Source: Parasponia andersonii
Taxonomy: Eukaryota > Streptophyta > Magnoliopsida > Rosales > Cannabaceae
Assembly (NCBI GenBank): GCA_002914805.1
Contig: JXTB01000137.1
Span: 594,699 to 658,698, forward strand
Reading direction: 5' to 3'
Length of the DNA stretch: 64,000 bases
In this document: in pieces, positions 44,581 to 55,726 of the stretch
Layout: the number at the start of each line of letters is the position of its first letter
Numbering within the stretch: the stretch's first letter is position 1
The notes under the pieces: model-generated
Databases searched by the model: none
What the model was told of the DNA's origin: nothing
What the model saw: the letters and a program-made list of their open reading frames with translations, nothing else
Program-made: the position numbers and the translations under genes

Positions 44581-46327
44581 ATAACATACATAGTTTACAG
44601 GTTTAAAGTTAAAGTTAAAAGAAAATTTTGATTCATAAAAAAAAAATTGATAGACATATATTTAAAAGGGTCTGGATTGAAATATAGATCCTAGAACAAT
44701 TTTTCAGTCTTTTAGCTTTTATATATTGTTTAAATTATACTTTAAATACACTATTTCAAACACAATGTGAAATTATATAGACCCTTTTTTAGACACCAAT
44801 TGGAAATATATAAAACAGTACTGATGTAGACAAATTCAAACACCATATGAAACTATATCAGATACCATTCTAAGTAAAGAAACCTTCACCCCATTTAGAG
44901 AATTTGAGTAATATACAAGTTAAAGCGGAGTCTCAAAAGCTACATAAAAGTTTTTTAAGGAAAAAAAAAAGTGTCAGCTGCTGTTAGATGAATATGTGAT
45001 TGCAATTATCAAATACAAAATTTAAAATCTTCATGCTAAACTTGATACGTTAGGTTTTAATGAGTATACTTGAGTCCATGACTTAAAGACTGAAGATTGG
45101 AGATTGATATAAAGGCGAAAATATGAAAGAGTGATTGAAATAGCTTGAGAAATTATCTTCTACAATTTTAATTCCTAAAGCATTCAGACGAAAATCTTTA
45201 TAACTGATGGTAGACTACAGAGAATTGAACGTATGTGGAAAAAAACATAGAACTATAATCCTAATAAATTCTTTATATAGTCCATTATTAAGTATCCATC
45301 ATACCCAATATGGTAAGCTAATATGGTATCTATGTTAGTATTCATATCCAATTAGATATCATGACTTAACTTTATTAAATAAATTATTGAGTCATTTTAG
45401 AATACAATTATTTTATATATGTGAGCTAATATAGAAAATATAATTTCCTTTCACCTGGTTCTCAATTCAAGTGCTTTCAAGGTTCTAGTACTTTCCTGAC
45501 ATTTAAAGCGGGGACTAAGTGCCAGAAATGTTAAACATCAGCGAGTTATGTTGCAAATTTCTCTCTATTTTCTATCCACCTGCTTAGCACATGGTTATTC
45601 GGAAAAAAGGGAGGGAAAACGAAACAGCATAAGAGACCAACTGTTGTAACTATTTCAGTAGGTTAGAAATTAAATGCAAAAATTTAAACGTTAAGGATCT
45701 AAGTTGCAAAGATCCTAGATATTGGTGCCATGCTTACCACAACCTATAGTTTAGTTTACGTTGTAAAGTGCCCATCCAATATCCAAAACTATTGGCCTGG
45801 TAAAATCCATTAGCCCATATTGTAAAGTGTTGTGTTGTACCATACTCAGAAGTATTGGTTTATCTAGACCAAAATTGACTAATTTAATAGAATTTTTTTT
45901 AATGTTAATATCATTTCATGAATTTGATCTAAAACTTTATAAATGTAAGTCAAAAAATATATATATGTAAAATTATATTAAAATTTTCGTGTTAGGGTTG
46001 AGCTTGGTTGAGCAATAGAAAAAAAAAATTTTAAGACTTTAAATATGAAAAATATTTGATGACATATTAACTTATTGTACCGATGGGCTAGCATAATGTG
46101 TTGTACTATGTCATACTTAGATCAGCTTGACATGATTAAATTATAAGCGTGACACGACCTTGATAACTAGATTATGTGAGGCATGATCCACATTTTATAT
46201 TTTAGTGTGTCGGGCTATGCTTAGGTCGTATTGTTGTACCGTCATACTAATGGATTGACCTAATATTCTGATAGCTCTATTCTCATATTTTACTATTTGA
46301 TATATAAACTCCATTATACTTTATAAA
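44581..46327. other. AT-rich intergenic DNA, no gene recognised
   Basis: No coding sequence of interest. 46060-46260 has TGACATGATTAAATTATAAGCGTGACACGACC-like words resembling the interior of the MITE-like segment at 14874-15508, so a decayed relative may lie here. Confidence 0.4.
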
Positions 46328-46335
46328 GCAGTGAG

Positions 46336-46917
46336 TAGAAGTGGCAAAATAAGCGGACCAGGCCGATCTTGGGAGGGAAGATAGGCTGGCTCATCTAAGA
46401 GAGCAGACTTCTAGGTGGGTCTGGTCCGTACCAGCTCATTTTGGCCAAAATTAAAAAATTCAAAAATTTTAAAAAATAAGACTATTATTTATATAATTAG
46501 TTAAAAATAAAATTTATATCAAAATAAATAATATGTTATGTTTTTTTTCTATTGATAAAATTTATAAATAATTAAATAAGCTAAAATTAAAAAGTATATA
46601 AGTTGAATATTTGATAAAAAATTTTTAAAACAAAAATTTTTAAAAAATTATTTAGAATTAGATTGAAATTTGAAAGTACGAAAACAAAGTGAAAGAATGT
46701 GTATTTATAAATATTGAAAAAAATTTTATATTTAAATTTATTTAAAAACTTAAAAAGAAATGACCGTTTGGGTCGAGCTGGCCTATGTGGGCTAGCTTGA
46801 CGGCTGAGCCGGCCTAGAAATCTAGGCTCAGTCTGACCCTACCTCTAGGGCCGAATTGGCTCGTGGGCCATAAAAACTAGCCACAAGAGTTTGGCCTATC
46901 CCATTTTGTCACTTCTA
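46336..46917. mobile_element. hAT-type MITE (582 bp) with 8-bp target duplication
   Basis: Starts TAGAAGTGGCAAAAT and ends ATTTTGTCACTTCTA, terminal inverted repeats matching at 14 of 15 positions and typical of hAT elements. The flanks GCAGTGAG (46328-46335) and GCGGTGAG (46918-46925) form an 8-bp target duplication with one mismatch. The interior is AT-rich with GGCC-containing subterminal words (GGCCGAATTGGC, GGGCCATAAAA). No transposase. Confidence 0.82.
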
Positions 46918-47339
46918 GCGGTGAGGTAGAAGAGTAAAAAAGAAAGTAATCTTAGTTTTATAAAGTTTTTTTTAGAGAAAGAAAAAGAAAGACTTTAAAA
47001 GTGATTAATATAACACCATCATGCAAAATTGCTACTTAGCCTAATATTTAACCAAAATTCATCCATTTTGCTAAAAGTTTTCTCTTTTTCCTCCAATCTT
47101 TCAAATAGGCAATTTTGCTTTAGGGTTGGGGACGAGGTTGACATTGGAGTTACTTTAGTGTTCCTTTATGTAAAGGGTAAAGAGAAGCATTAACGATGCC
47201 ATTCAATTACTTTGTAGATGGGCGGAGGAGTGGTTGGGGCTGACCTCCCGAAATTGATCCTGACATCATACTTTTTTTGATTTAATGATCGTAGCTTTAT
47301 ATTTATATTATTATCATGTTGATTTTTAAAATTATTTTT

Positions 47340-47640
47340 TCTTATTTTTTTAGGAGAAATTTTATTTTTCTGTCCGAATTATTAATTTTGTAGACTTTTT
47401 CCTCCTAAATTATTTACTATCACATGAATTCCCCTATATTATTCGCTTGTTACCTTCTGTCAAAGTTCGTGTATAAATTAATAGAAAAATGACGTGACAG
47501 CTATTTAACAATTTTTTTATTATTTTATTAAAAAATGAATCAATAAAAAAACAAAAACATCTTACCCATTGTATCTTTCCCCTTCCGCCTCCATTGACAC
47601 ACAAACACGTCCGGTTGTTTTAATATATCACAGAGCTAAT
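47340..47640. mobile_element. Fragment of the fold-back family seen at 28640-29830
   Basis: CCTTCTGTCAAAGTTCGTGTATAAATT, AATAGAAAAATG and a TTTATTATTTT-rich tail match 28760-28860 in order, ending with TCTTTCCCCTTCCGCC where the other copy has TCTTTCCCCTCTTCACC. One arm only. No coding. Confidence 0.5.
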
Positions 47641-49087
47641 AAGCATAGCTTTTTTTTTTCTTTTTTTTTCCCTTTTTAAGAACTCATGTTATTCAAAATG
47701 AACATAAATGTGTAAATAACAAACAATACTTAACTATATGAATATAAACAACGTAACTATATGAATATAAACAACGTACAAATGAGCAATAAAACTTTAT
47801 AAAATAAATTGAAATTTATGTATCACATAATGTCATTAAAACATATTCACCTCTTCTCGCATATATACTCGAGTATATGAGATTATTATGCGTTTATTTT
47901 CTAAGATATCTAAGATAAAACAATTTTTTTTAAAGTAGTAAATAGTGCACCAAATTTCTACTTATAGCAAAATAAATATCTATCTTTAACTCTATCAAAA
48001 CTCGAATAACTAAAACTAAGAATTAGAGCCAAAACTTAAGCTAAGCACAAGAATCCAAAAACTAGAGCTAAAAAGCCAGAGTGAACTTGAGAGAGAGATG
48101 GGCTTTTGAAGGTGTGTCGAATGAGATGAGATGTGGCTCGTGTTTTAGGCTGCATATGGGATTAGGAAACTATAAATATTTAATCAAGAAATATTTTTGT
48201 CAAGGGAATCATTTGAAAAAAAGCATTAATGAAATTCAAACTAAAGCATATTGTCTTTATTTTATTTTTTTCAAGGAATATTGTATCATTTTTTTTGAGG
48301 AAGCATTATTTCATCTTTCAATATCCCACACTTAATTCTTTTATTCTTTTTTTTTTTCCACTTTTTTTTAAAGACGCACAAGATTTGTACCAATAGATCT
48401 AATACCTTAATGAGTTAAAAAGATACATTTCTGATATAGCAAAAGTAATTTTGTTTGCGAGAAAATGAGTATTCTTTTTTTAAAAAAATTTCTTATTTGA
48501 CGAATTACTCAATTATCTTTTCAAAGTTATGCATGTGATAATCATATGTCAATTTAATAGTAGAATTCGATATATTAGCCTCAACTATTAACATATGCAA
48601 TTATTTTAAAACTTAGGGATTTAAATGCCAAAATTTAAAAATTGAAGATCTAAATATATAAAAAAAAAATACTAAACGTTTGGAACTTTTGTTACAAATT
48701 ACCCACTAATATATTTAATATTGTTGACTTAGGGAATACAAAATGTGTTTTTTTTTTAATTCCAATTTTTGAATTCCATGCATCTTAAATTAAGATTCAA
48801 TTTAAATAAATAAAATGCATATTAATAACTTCCATGTCAATAGGTTACTAATAAGTTGTCACCTTAGAATGTGTTTAATGAGATTTATAAGTTCAAAACT
48901 AATAAATTAGCATAAATTTTACTGGCTAATAATCTAATTATTTATAACCATTTCTAATGGCTAAAACAATAATAAACGTGATAGAAAAATATTGAAGTAA
49001 CTATTATAATACTATTTATGTCAAACATATGAAAAATGGTAGACCTGACAATTTCTGTTTTTCGAAAATAATTAAATAATAAGATTA
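47641..49087. other. AT-rich intergenic DNA, no gene recognised
   Basis: An exact direct repeat of AACTATATGAATATAAACAACGTA is present near 47730-47778. The 84-codon frame at 48081-48335 is AT-biased and unlike any family I know, so not called. Confidence 0.4.
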
Positions 49088-49215
49088 ATATCATTTTTAT
49101 ACCTAACATTTTAATTCTTTTATTATTTTTGGTATTATCAATATTAATCTTCAAATTTTTACTATTGTTTCAAAGTTTTGCATTCTTTACAAAAAAATCC
49201 CCAATCTAAACCATT
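49088..49215. repeat. Terminal-arm-like repeat related to the MITE at 4768-5131 (left)
   Basis: TATCATTTTTATACC, then TATTATCAATATTAATCTTCAAATTT follows the order of words in the left arm at 4790-4880 (TATCATTTTTATATCC, TTATTATCAACATTGATC). A complementary copy is at 54486-54605. Confidence 0.5.
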
Positions 49216-49319
49216 TTAATTTAATAAAATATCAATAATACCCTTAAAAGATGTTTGGTTGTGAGTTCAAGTTATTGAAACCTATTTTTCTCATTTTGTC
49301 TAATATCATCATTTGCATT

Positions 49320-49880
49320 TTAACAATCTACACTCAAACCCCTGATTGATTTGCAAGAGTGTTGGCTTTGAGCCACGACCCTTGAAGAGCACACGGCAAG
49401 GAGCAAGGAGCAAACAATGACCGATAAGCAAAGAGCAAAGAACGACCCACGACAAGTGAAGCTGACAGAGAGAAGCAAAGGTGACATGCAAAGAGCGAAA
49501 GCGACCATAAAATGCTCTCCGGCAGACGACTATAATAGAGTCCGCACATCCCGGAGTTTGCCGCGCACCTGGCTGAGATCGACGGCTCACGATTTTCCTA
49601 AGATTCGTGATCGGTGCCGGAATATCATCTCTTGATGGAAGAGCTGGCGGCACCACCGGTCAGTCCTCCGATTTCAGCTATGATTTGTCGAGTTAAGCAC
49701 TCAATTTCGAGGTTGATAGCTGCCGAAACGACGACGAGTTTCCGCTAAAAGATTTCTTGTCGAGGTTGCCGGCGTCTCAGTCTCCGCTGCTGTCAACAGC
49801 GAAGAAGTTTGCGTCTTACTCGGTTTCGGTCTCGAAGTTGATTAATTATTGGGTTTAGCAGAAGAGCGACCAAGCTTGGC
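49320..49880 (+). other. GC-richer gene relic of unknown identity
   Basis: An island clearly richer in GC than its surroundings. On the plus strand a frame running to the TAG at 49856 contains FEVDSCRNDDEFPLKDFLSR, LPASQSPLLSTAKKFASYSV and KLINYW, with a TAA about 10 codons before it that separates an upstream part. Codon composition looks protein-like, but I cannot name the family. The opposite-strand frames of 62-115 codons here are probably shadows. It lies between two inverted MITE-family arms. Confidence 0.35.
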
Positions 49881-50101
49881 CCCTTGAATCCCTGTATATT
49901 TTTTTCAATTGAATCGTTTCTTTTTAAATAGTACCTATTTTTTTTTTTGTATATATTTAGGATAAGGAAAGTTTATTAATTTCTAAATCTTAGAGTTAAA
50001 ATTATTGGTACTTTAGTTATTTAGAGCTTTAATTTATTTTGCCAATTCCATCGTCCCATTTTACAACTGAAGTGAGAAGTCAGAGAACCAAATATAGAAT
50101 A

Positions 50102-50661
50102 TGTTAAGAGATCGATTTTGCAGAAGCAACAATACACAGTTAAAATATGAGTTGAGAAAAATTGGGTAAAATGAAAAAGATAAGATATACAAAAAATTTA
50201 ACATAATTTACCTAATTTAGATTATGTTCACGGACAAAATTACGAAGAATTTCACCATAAAAAAAGATTACAACTCACTTCTTTCTAACTATAAAACGAA
50301 AGAACAACAGAATCTCTCTTTCATGAAATAGGAGAAAATACTTTCTCTAAATAATTTAGGAGAAAATAAGTGGGATACTAAGAGGAATTTTTAGATTTGA
50401 ATTCTCTCTTAGAAAAGAAGAAGATTTAGAATGAGATGTAAAACAAGTGATGAAGCCCTCCGTATTTATAGAATTTGAAAAGTAGTATGAATACATATTT
50501 TACTATTGTAATTACGACTGTTCTTTTTGTTATTGCTATTGCAGCTGTCTTTTTTACTATTGATATTGCGGCGACCTTTTTTACTGTTCCTATTACGGCT
50601 GATCTTTTTACTGTTCCTATTACGGTTAGTTGGTAAGCTGCAGTTGTTGATTTGTTCCACA
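50102..50661 (-). repeat. 3' LTR of the copia element (left copy)
   Basis: 560 bp from TGTTAAGAGATCG to TTGTTCCACA, matching 53609-54169. A minus-strand TATA box CTATAAATAC lies at 50462-50471. On its 5' side in element orientation (50490-50635) is a degenerate array of ~28-bp TTTTTTACTATTGATATTGC-type units. Beyond the LTR, AAGTAGAAGAA on the minus strand is the probable polypurine tract. Confidence 0.9.
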
Positions 50662-50759
50662 TTCTTCTACTTGAAGACTTGATTTTAATCATGTCTTCAC
50701 ACTTGAGAAATCTCTCTTTTCTTTGCATGTCAATTCTTCATGCTGCTTACGTATCTGCT

Positions 50760-52640
50760 AGGCCATATGAGGATCTACACCATTGAGACTTGTTTGTATT
50801 GATTAGTTTGGTTAAAGCATCTGCTAGGTTCTCCGTGGTGTGAATCTTCTTCATGTCTACACTTTTATTTTCTATCACTTCTCGAACAAAGTGATATTGA
50901 ACACTTATGTACTTTGTCATGGAATGAAAGGCTGGAAACTTTGCAATATATAAGGCTCTTTAATTGTCATAAAATAGAGGAATCTCTTCTTGTTTGTGCT
51001 CGAGCTTCTCCAATAACTTTTGAACCCAAATAGCCTCTTTGCAAACTTGTGTAGCTGCTATATATTTTGTTTCTATTGTAGATAAAGGCACGATAGTTTA
51101 TAGTTTCGAAACTCAGTTTATACCTCTTTTTGCAAAAGTAAACATGTAACTTGTAGTTGATTTTTATTTGTCAAGATCACCTACAAAATCTGAACCTATA
51201 TATCCTCCGACAATAAATTCTGATCCTCCATAATATAATGCAGTATCTGAGGTTCCTTTGATTACCTCAGAATCTTCTTCACAACATTCCAATACTCTCT
51301 ATGAGGATTCGCCATATACCAACTAACCACTCTTATTACTTGTACAATATCTGGTCTTGTGCATATAATAGCAAATATTAGACTTCTCACTGCTGATGCA
51401 TGTGGTACTCAAAACATTTCCATCCTCTCTGCTTCATTACTAGGACACATCCCAGAAGATAATTTGAAGTTAACAAGAAATGGGGTAGAAATCGGCTTAC
51501 AATCTTACATATTGAAGTGTCACAAGATTTTCTTTAAATAATTCTTTTAAGAAAACCAAATCTTTTTGTTACTTCTGTTTCGGTAAATTTGTACCCCTAG
51601 AATCTTGTTTGCTGGTCCCAAGTCCTTTATATCAAATTCTCTAGCCAATTGTGTCTTTAATTCTTAGACTAGGCCTTTATTAGGACTTGTTACCAACATG
51701 TCGTCGATGTACAACAATAAGATAATGAAATCATTATCTTTATCAAACCTCCTGAAGTATATTTAGTGGTTTGAACTGAGTCCACTATACTCAAAGCTTA
51801 TGATGAAAGAATCAAATCTTTTATACTAATACCTCGGCACCTATTTGAAACCTTATAAAGATTTGTTCAACTTGCAAACTAAGATCTCCTTGTCTGTTTT
51901 AGCAAAACCTTCTAGTTGAAGCATATAAATCTCTTCTTCAAGTTCTCCATGAAGAAAAGCAGTTTTCACATCTAACTACTCTAGATGTAGGTTAAACGTA
52001 GCACACATTATCAGAACCACTCTAACTTTTGTCAATCGAACCATAGGTAAAAATATCTTGTTGAAGTCAATACATTCTTTATGAACATATCTCTTTACTA
52101 CCAATCTCGTATGATACCGTTCTACTTGATCATTACTATCACACTTGATCTTGTAATCCCATTTATTGCTAATAGCATTCTTTCCTTGTGGTAGCGAAAT
52201 AAGATCCCATATCTTGTTCCTATGAAGGGCTTCAATCTCTCATTGTGTTGATGTCATCCATATGGATACATCTACTTCTATCAGTGTATCTCCTTTAAGC
52301 ATGTATAGATTTACTGTGATCATCTCTATCTTCATTACTACAAGCGTACTCTTCATGATCCCATTCTCGGCATAAATTTTGCAACCAAGGTTATCAAATG
52401 GTCTCAAAGATAATAGATTTTTCTTCTAGCCCTTCGTATGTTGCATCTATTGAATAGTACAAATAGTACCATCGTACATCTTCATTTTGATGGTGCCAAT
52501 CCCTACGATTTCTAAGGCATGATCGTTACCCATAAACACAGATCCTCTAGAGATAGATTCATATGTGTGAAACTACTCTATATAAGAAGTCATTTGCTAT
52601 ATTGCTCCTGAATCTACTAACCAAATATCAGTGAGTTGCC
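50760..52640 (-). pseudogene. Copia pol: protease, RT and RNase H, integrase missing, many stops
   Basis: Minus strand, in order: VDSGAISHM-type protease (near 52600), then [46 protein letters not shown] and the LLLYVDDMLV active site (near 51690-51720), AREFDIKDLGPANKILG, CTRPDI, and RNase H with TIETKYIAATQ and YHFVREVIENKSVDMKK. More than ten in-frame stops occur, several where the family has Gln, Trp or Tyr (for example in the KLNKSLYGLKQAPRCWYKRF-type block). The usual integrase (zinc module and DDE core) between protease and RT is absent. Confidence 0.9.
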
Positions 52641-52659
52641 TTCTGTCCTTAGAGATTAT

Positions 52660-53495
52660 TGCTGCTTCGCTATATAAGATTTTTGCATCATTTGAAGTAC
52701 TTTTAATGTTCCCCTGAGCACTTGATGACTTAGGGTCCTTCCCTCTGGAATTCCCATTCTTCTTGAGTTACTAATACTCTTTTTTGACGTGCCCCTTTTT
52801 GCAATAATAATAACACTTGACATTTTTCTTACTTCTTGACTTTGATCTACCATGACTCTGACTTCTACTAGGGCCACATTTCATTGATCTCCCTTTCATT
52901 GTCAAAGCCTCTACTTGTTGTGAACTTTCCAATCTGTTTTCCTTATTCTTACACCGATTTTCTTCTTCGAGAACAACAGCTATAAGATCGTTGAAAACTA
53001 GAGTTATAGTATTGGTGGTCACATTTATGATGAATTAATCATACAAATCAGGTAGACTCTGAAATAAAATTCTGCACATTCATTATCCTCTATTTTATAC
53101 TCTATTATTATAAGCTATGAAAATAGAATATTAAGGGTGTTGATGTGGTTGGTCACCACTGTTATATTTTGCCATCTAAAGGGTGTAAAGCCTTCATTTC
53201 AAGAAATTTTATTGTGAAGTGACTTAGCCTGATATAATTTTGTCAGTGTATCCCATATCTTCTTGGCTGACTTCTTCTCTTCAATGCTTGACAAGACTCC
53301 ATATGCTAATGCCAGATGTAAGTTAGTGACAATATTGCTATCTATCTTCTCCCACCTTTTATTATCAGTAATCTCAGCAGGTCTTTCCCTAATTACTGCT
53401 AGGCAATTAACTTTTCTCAAGATTGTATTTATCTTCATTTTTCATAGAGAGAAATTACTCCTATTGAACTTTTTAATATCGAATTTCGCCATCAT
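52660..53495 (-). pseudogene. Copia gag, disrupted
   Basis: Starts MMAKFDIKKFNRSNFSL at 53495, then TGA where Trp is expected, then KMKINTILRK. It continues as IVTNLHLALAYGVLSSIEEK and AKKIWDTLTKLYQAKSLHNK, the UBN2-type copia gag core, and later a basic Ser/Arg stretch with KCYYYCKKGHVKKEY, a zinc knuckle with altered Cys spacing and Tyr at the last Cys. Confidence 0.88.
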
Positions 53496-53590
53496 TTTTG
53501 TTCATCACGATTTGTTCAGTTATTGATGTTTCACTATATGTGAACAGTATCGTATACGTTAATAGTCATATACGTGAACAGTACTCTAAC

Positions 53591-53608
53591 CAGTGGCTCT
53601 ATTACCAC
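53591..53608 (-). other. Primer-binding site, initiator methionine tRNA (copia)
   Basis: The minus strand reads TGGTAATAGAGCCACTGG next to the 5' LTR end. This matches TGGTATCAGAGCCA with two mismatches. Confidence 0.75.
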
Positions 53609-54169
53609 TGTTAGGAGATCGGCTTTGCGGAAGTTACAACACACACAACTGAAATACGAGTTGAGAAAATTTGGGTAAAATGAAAAAGATGAGGTACACA
53701 AAAGATTTAACGTAATTCACCTAATTTAAGTTACATCCACAGACAAGACTACGAAGAATTTCATTATGAAAAGGAGATTACAACTCAGTTCTCTCTAAGT
53801 ACAAGGAAAGAGCAAGAGAACCTTCTCTCTTGAAATAGGAGAAAATACTCTTTCTAAACAATTTAAGAGAAAACAAGTGGGACACTAAGAGGAATTTCTA
53901 GACTTGAATTCACTCGTAGAAAGGAAGAAGATTTAGAATGAGATGCAAAACAAGTGATGAAGTCTTCCGTATTTATAGAACTTGAAAAATAGTGTGAACA
54001 CTATCTTTTACTATTACTATTAAGGCTGCTCTTTTTACTATTGCTATTATAGATGCTCTTTTTCCTATTATTATTGCAACTACCTTTTTCACTATTTTTA
54101 TTGTAATTGACCTTTTTACTGTTCCTATTATGAGTGATTAGTAAACTATAATTGTTAATTTGTTTAACA
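53609..54169 (-). repeat. 5' LTR of the copia element (right copy)
   Basis: 561 bp from TGTTAGGAGATCGG to TTGTTTAACA. A minus-strand TATA box CTATAAATAC is at 53969-53978, with the same TTTTTACTATT-type repeats as in the left LTR. Many differences from the left copy indicate an old insertion. Confidence 0.9.
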
Positions 54170-54250
54170 AAATCTCTAGAGCTTTTGCCTTTCACGTTTA
54201 ATGAGTGGCCTCTTCACCTTATATGGACATCCGTTAAACACTGGTTTTAC

Positions 54251-54456
54251 GATGATTTCTTTTTTTCTTCTTTTTCAAATCTTTATTTGTTTGTTTGTTT
54301 GGCAAAAGTAAATAGCATTTAGATGCACAACATCCAGAGGGGTATTTAGGTAAGATGATTTCTTTTTTTCTTCTTTTTCAAATCTTTATTTGTTTGTTTG
54401 GCAAAAGTAAATAGCATTTAGATGCACAACATCTAGAGGGGTATTTAGGTAAACTG
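54251..54456. repeat. Two-copy tandem repeat, 103-bp unit, nearly identical
   Basis: GATGATTTCTTTTTTTCTTC at 54251 recurs at 54354. The copies run through GGCAAAAGTAAATAGC and ATTTAGATGCACAACATC to GGGGTATTTAGGTAA with only a (GTTT) unit and one substitution different, so the duplication is recent. Confidence 0.9.
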
Positions 54457-54485
54457 GTAGTCTTAATTTGGATCTAATTAAAGAA

Positions 54486-54605
54486 AGGTATAAATTTAAA
54501 ACAATTATGAATTTTGGGAGTTTAGTATTGATAATATATAAAATAAAAGATATAATTTGAAGAAATAGCCAAAAATACAAAGTACTAAAATGATATATAC
54601 CCTTA
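54486..54605. repeat. Terminal-arm-like repeat related to the MITE at 4768-5131 (right)
   Basis: GGTATAAATTTAAAAC, TTAGTATTGATAAT and CAAAGTACTAAAATGATATATACC follow the order of the right arm at 5030-5130 (GGTATAAATTTATAAC, CAATATTGATAATAACC, CAAAATACAGGGTATAAAAAT). It is inverted relative to 49088-49215. Confidence 0.5.
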
Positions 54606-55164
54606 AACAATATCTAAATAGAAAATTTAATAATGAATATTAAGGAAGATTCTCTTGGTCCTTTTTCCATTTTATACGTGGATTAAAAGCTTTTGCCTTG
54701 TCCTTTTCCGAACAGGTAACTATTATTCTCTCTCTTTTTTTTTTTTTTTTCATATAGAGGTCGAGGACCCACATACGCAATCATAAGATGTACGAATTGG
54801 ACTCATGTCGTGACTCGGTTCAATTAATATGGTGTCTTTTTTCCCCTTTTTCGTCTTTTAGTTACTAAATATCCCTAAAGTAGACAACTTTGTTTTCTTG
54901 TAATTAAAAAATACGTGATATGCGAATCCCATCCCAATCAGACAGAAAACAAAATATAACTATTTAGGGGGTGGACATTCGAATCCAGGATTCCAAATCC
55001 AATGTCCACGTTAATACATAAATGTCCTGGTAGGTTATGGCATGGCTCATGTGTTATTAATTTCGAGTCCTGTGCAGGGCCTACTCGTCATTATTTAAGG
55101 TAAAATTTTTACATAGACTTATTTAAAAAAATTATTAATCTTGTAAATAAAATATATTTTTCCT

Positions 55165-55256
55165 GCTTGCAAAATATTTCAAATAATAACTAAATATTTA
55201 ATTAGGACATGCTTGCAAAATATTTCAAATAGTAACTAAATATTTAATTAAGACAC
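55165..55256. repeat. Two-copy tandem repeat, 46-bp unit
   Basis: GCTTGCAAAATATTTCAAAT at 55165 recurs at 55211, both followed by ACTAAATATTTAATTA. Almost identical copies. Confidence 0.85.
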
Positions 55257-55364
55257 CCTAATACGTAACTTCTTCAATTAAAATATGTTCTTCTGAGTGT
55301 TGTATAGTTTTTTACCACTATAAATAATTCTTTTTTTGTTATCACTTTGAAACTTAGAGAAATT

Positions 55365-55545
55365 TTTGTAATTCTCTAAAAAAGAGTAAAGAAAAGTAAA
55401 CGTAAGTTCATATTTTTTTGGAGTTGAACTATTATAAAATTCTCGTCTTTTTGTTTACTTAGTTTTATCAACCCTTTTCATTTACAAGCCATGTCTTATA
55501 ATTTTCTCAATTCATTGTTGACAAAATCTCCGTCAACACCAACAT
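55365..55545 (+). mobile_element. Truncated Tat-family LTR end plus primer-site region
   Basis: ACTATTATAAAATTCTCGTC, CAACCCTTTTCATTTACAAG, CCATGTCTTATAATTTTCTC and TTCATTGTTGACAAAATCTC plus CGTCAA match in order the complement of 43890-44060, that is the LTR 3' end and first internal bases of the Tat element. It is a relative in the opposite orientation. The rest of that element is not present. Confidence 0.75.
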
Positions 55546-55726
55546 TTCATCGATACCTTTGGTTAAAGTGTGACCTCACAAGTTTCACAATTAATATGCT
55601 CATTATCATTGTTATTGATCGTTCAACTACTCCATTTTCACTCCTGATACATTCCTTTTTCTTGATTAGTAGAAACTTATCAGAAAGCAATTTTTGGGTT
55701 TAATTTGTTAAAGAGAAATTAAGTGA

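Larger units (their letters stand above)
50102..54169 (-). mobile_element. Ty1/copia LTR retrotransposon (Tnt1/Tork-like), internally deleted and decayed
   Basis: Two ~560-bp LTRs flank minus-strand gag, protease and RT-RNase H with copia features, and an initiator-Met primer site lies inside the right LTR. Between the protease (near 52600) and RT (near 52250) there is no integrase, so about 1.3 kb expected in this lineage is missing. RT is full of stops. Flanks GAATA (left) and AAATC (right) do not match, so the target duplication is lost or the boundaries are off by a few bases. Confidence 0.9.

Noticed and set aside
49309-49656. Minus-strand frames of 62-115 codons with hydrophobic Leu/Cys/Ser-rich text
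   Set aside because: Three overlapping frames are open at once, a composition effect; the plus strand looks more protein-like.
50426-50728. 100-codon frame with repeated NSKK/NRNSKK text, and a similar one at 54001-54195
   Set aside because: They are translations of the ~28-bp repeats within the copia LTRs, present in both LTRs and not conserved as protein.
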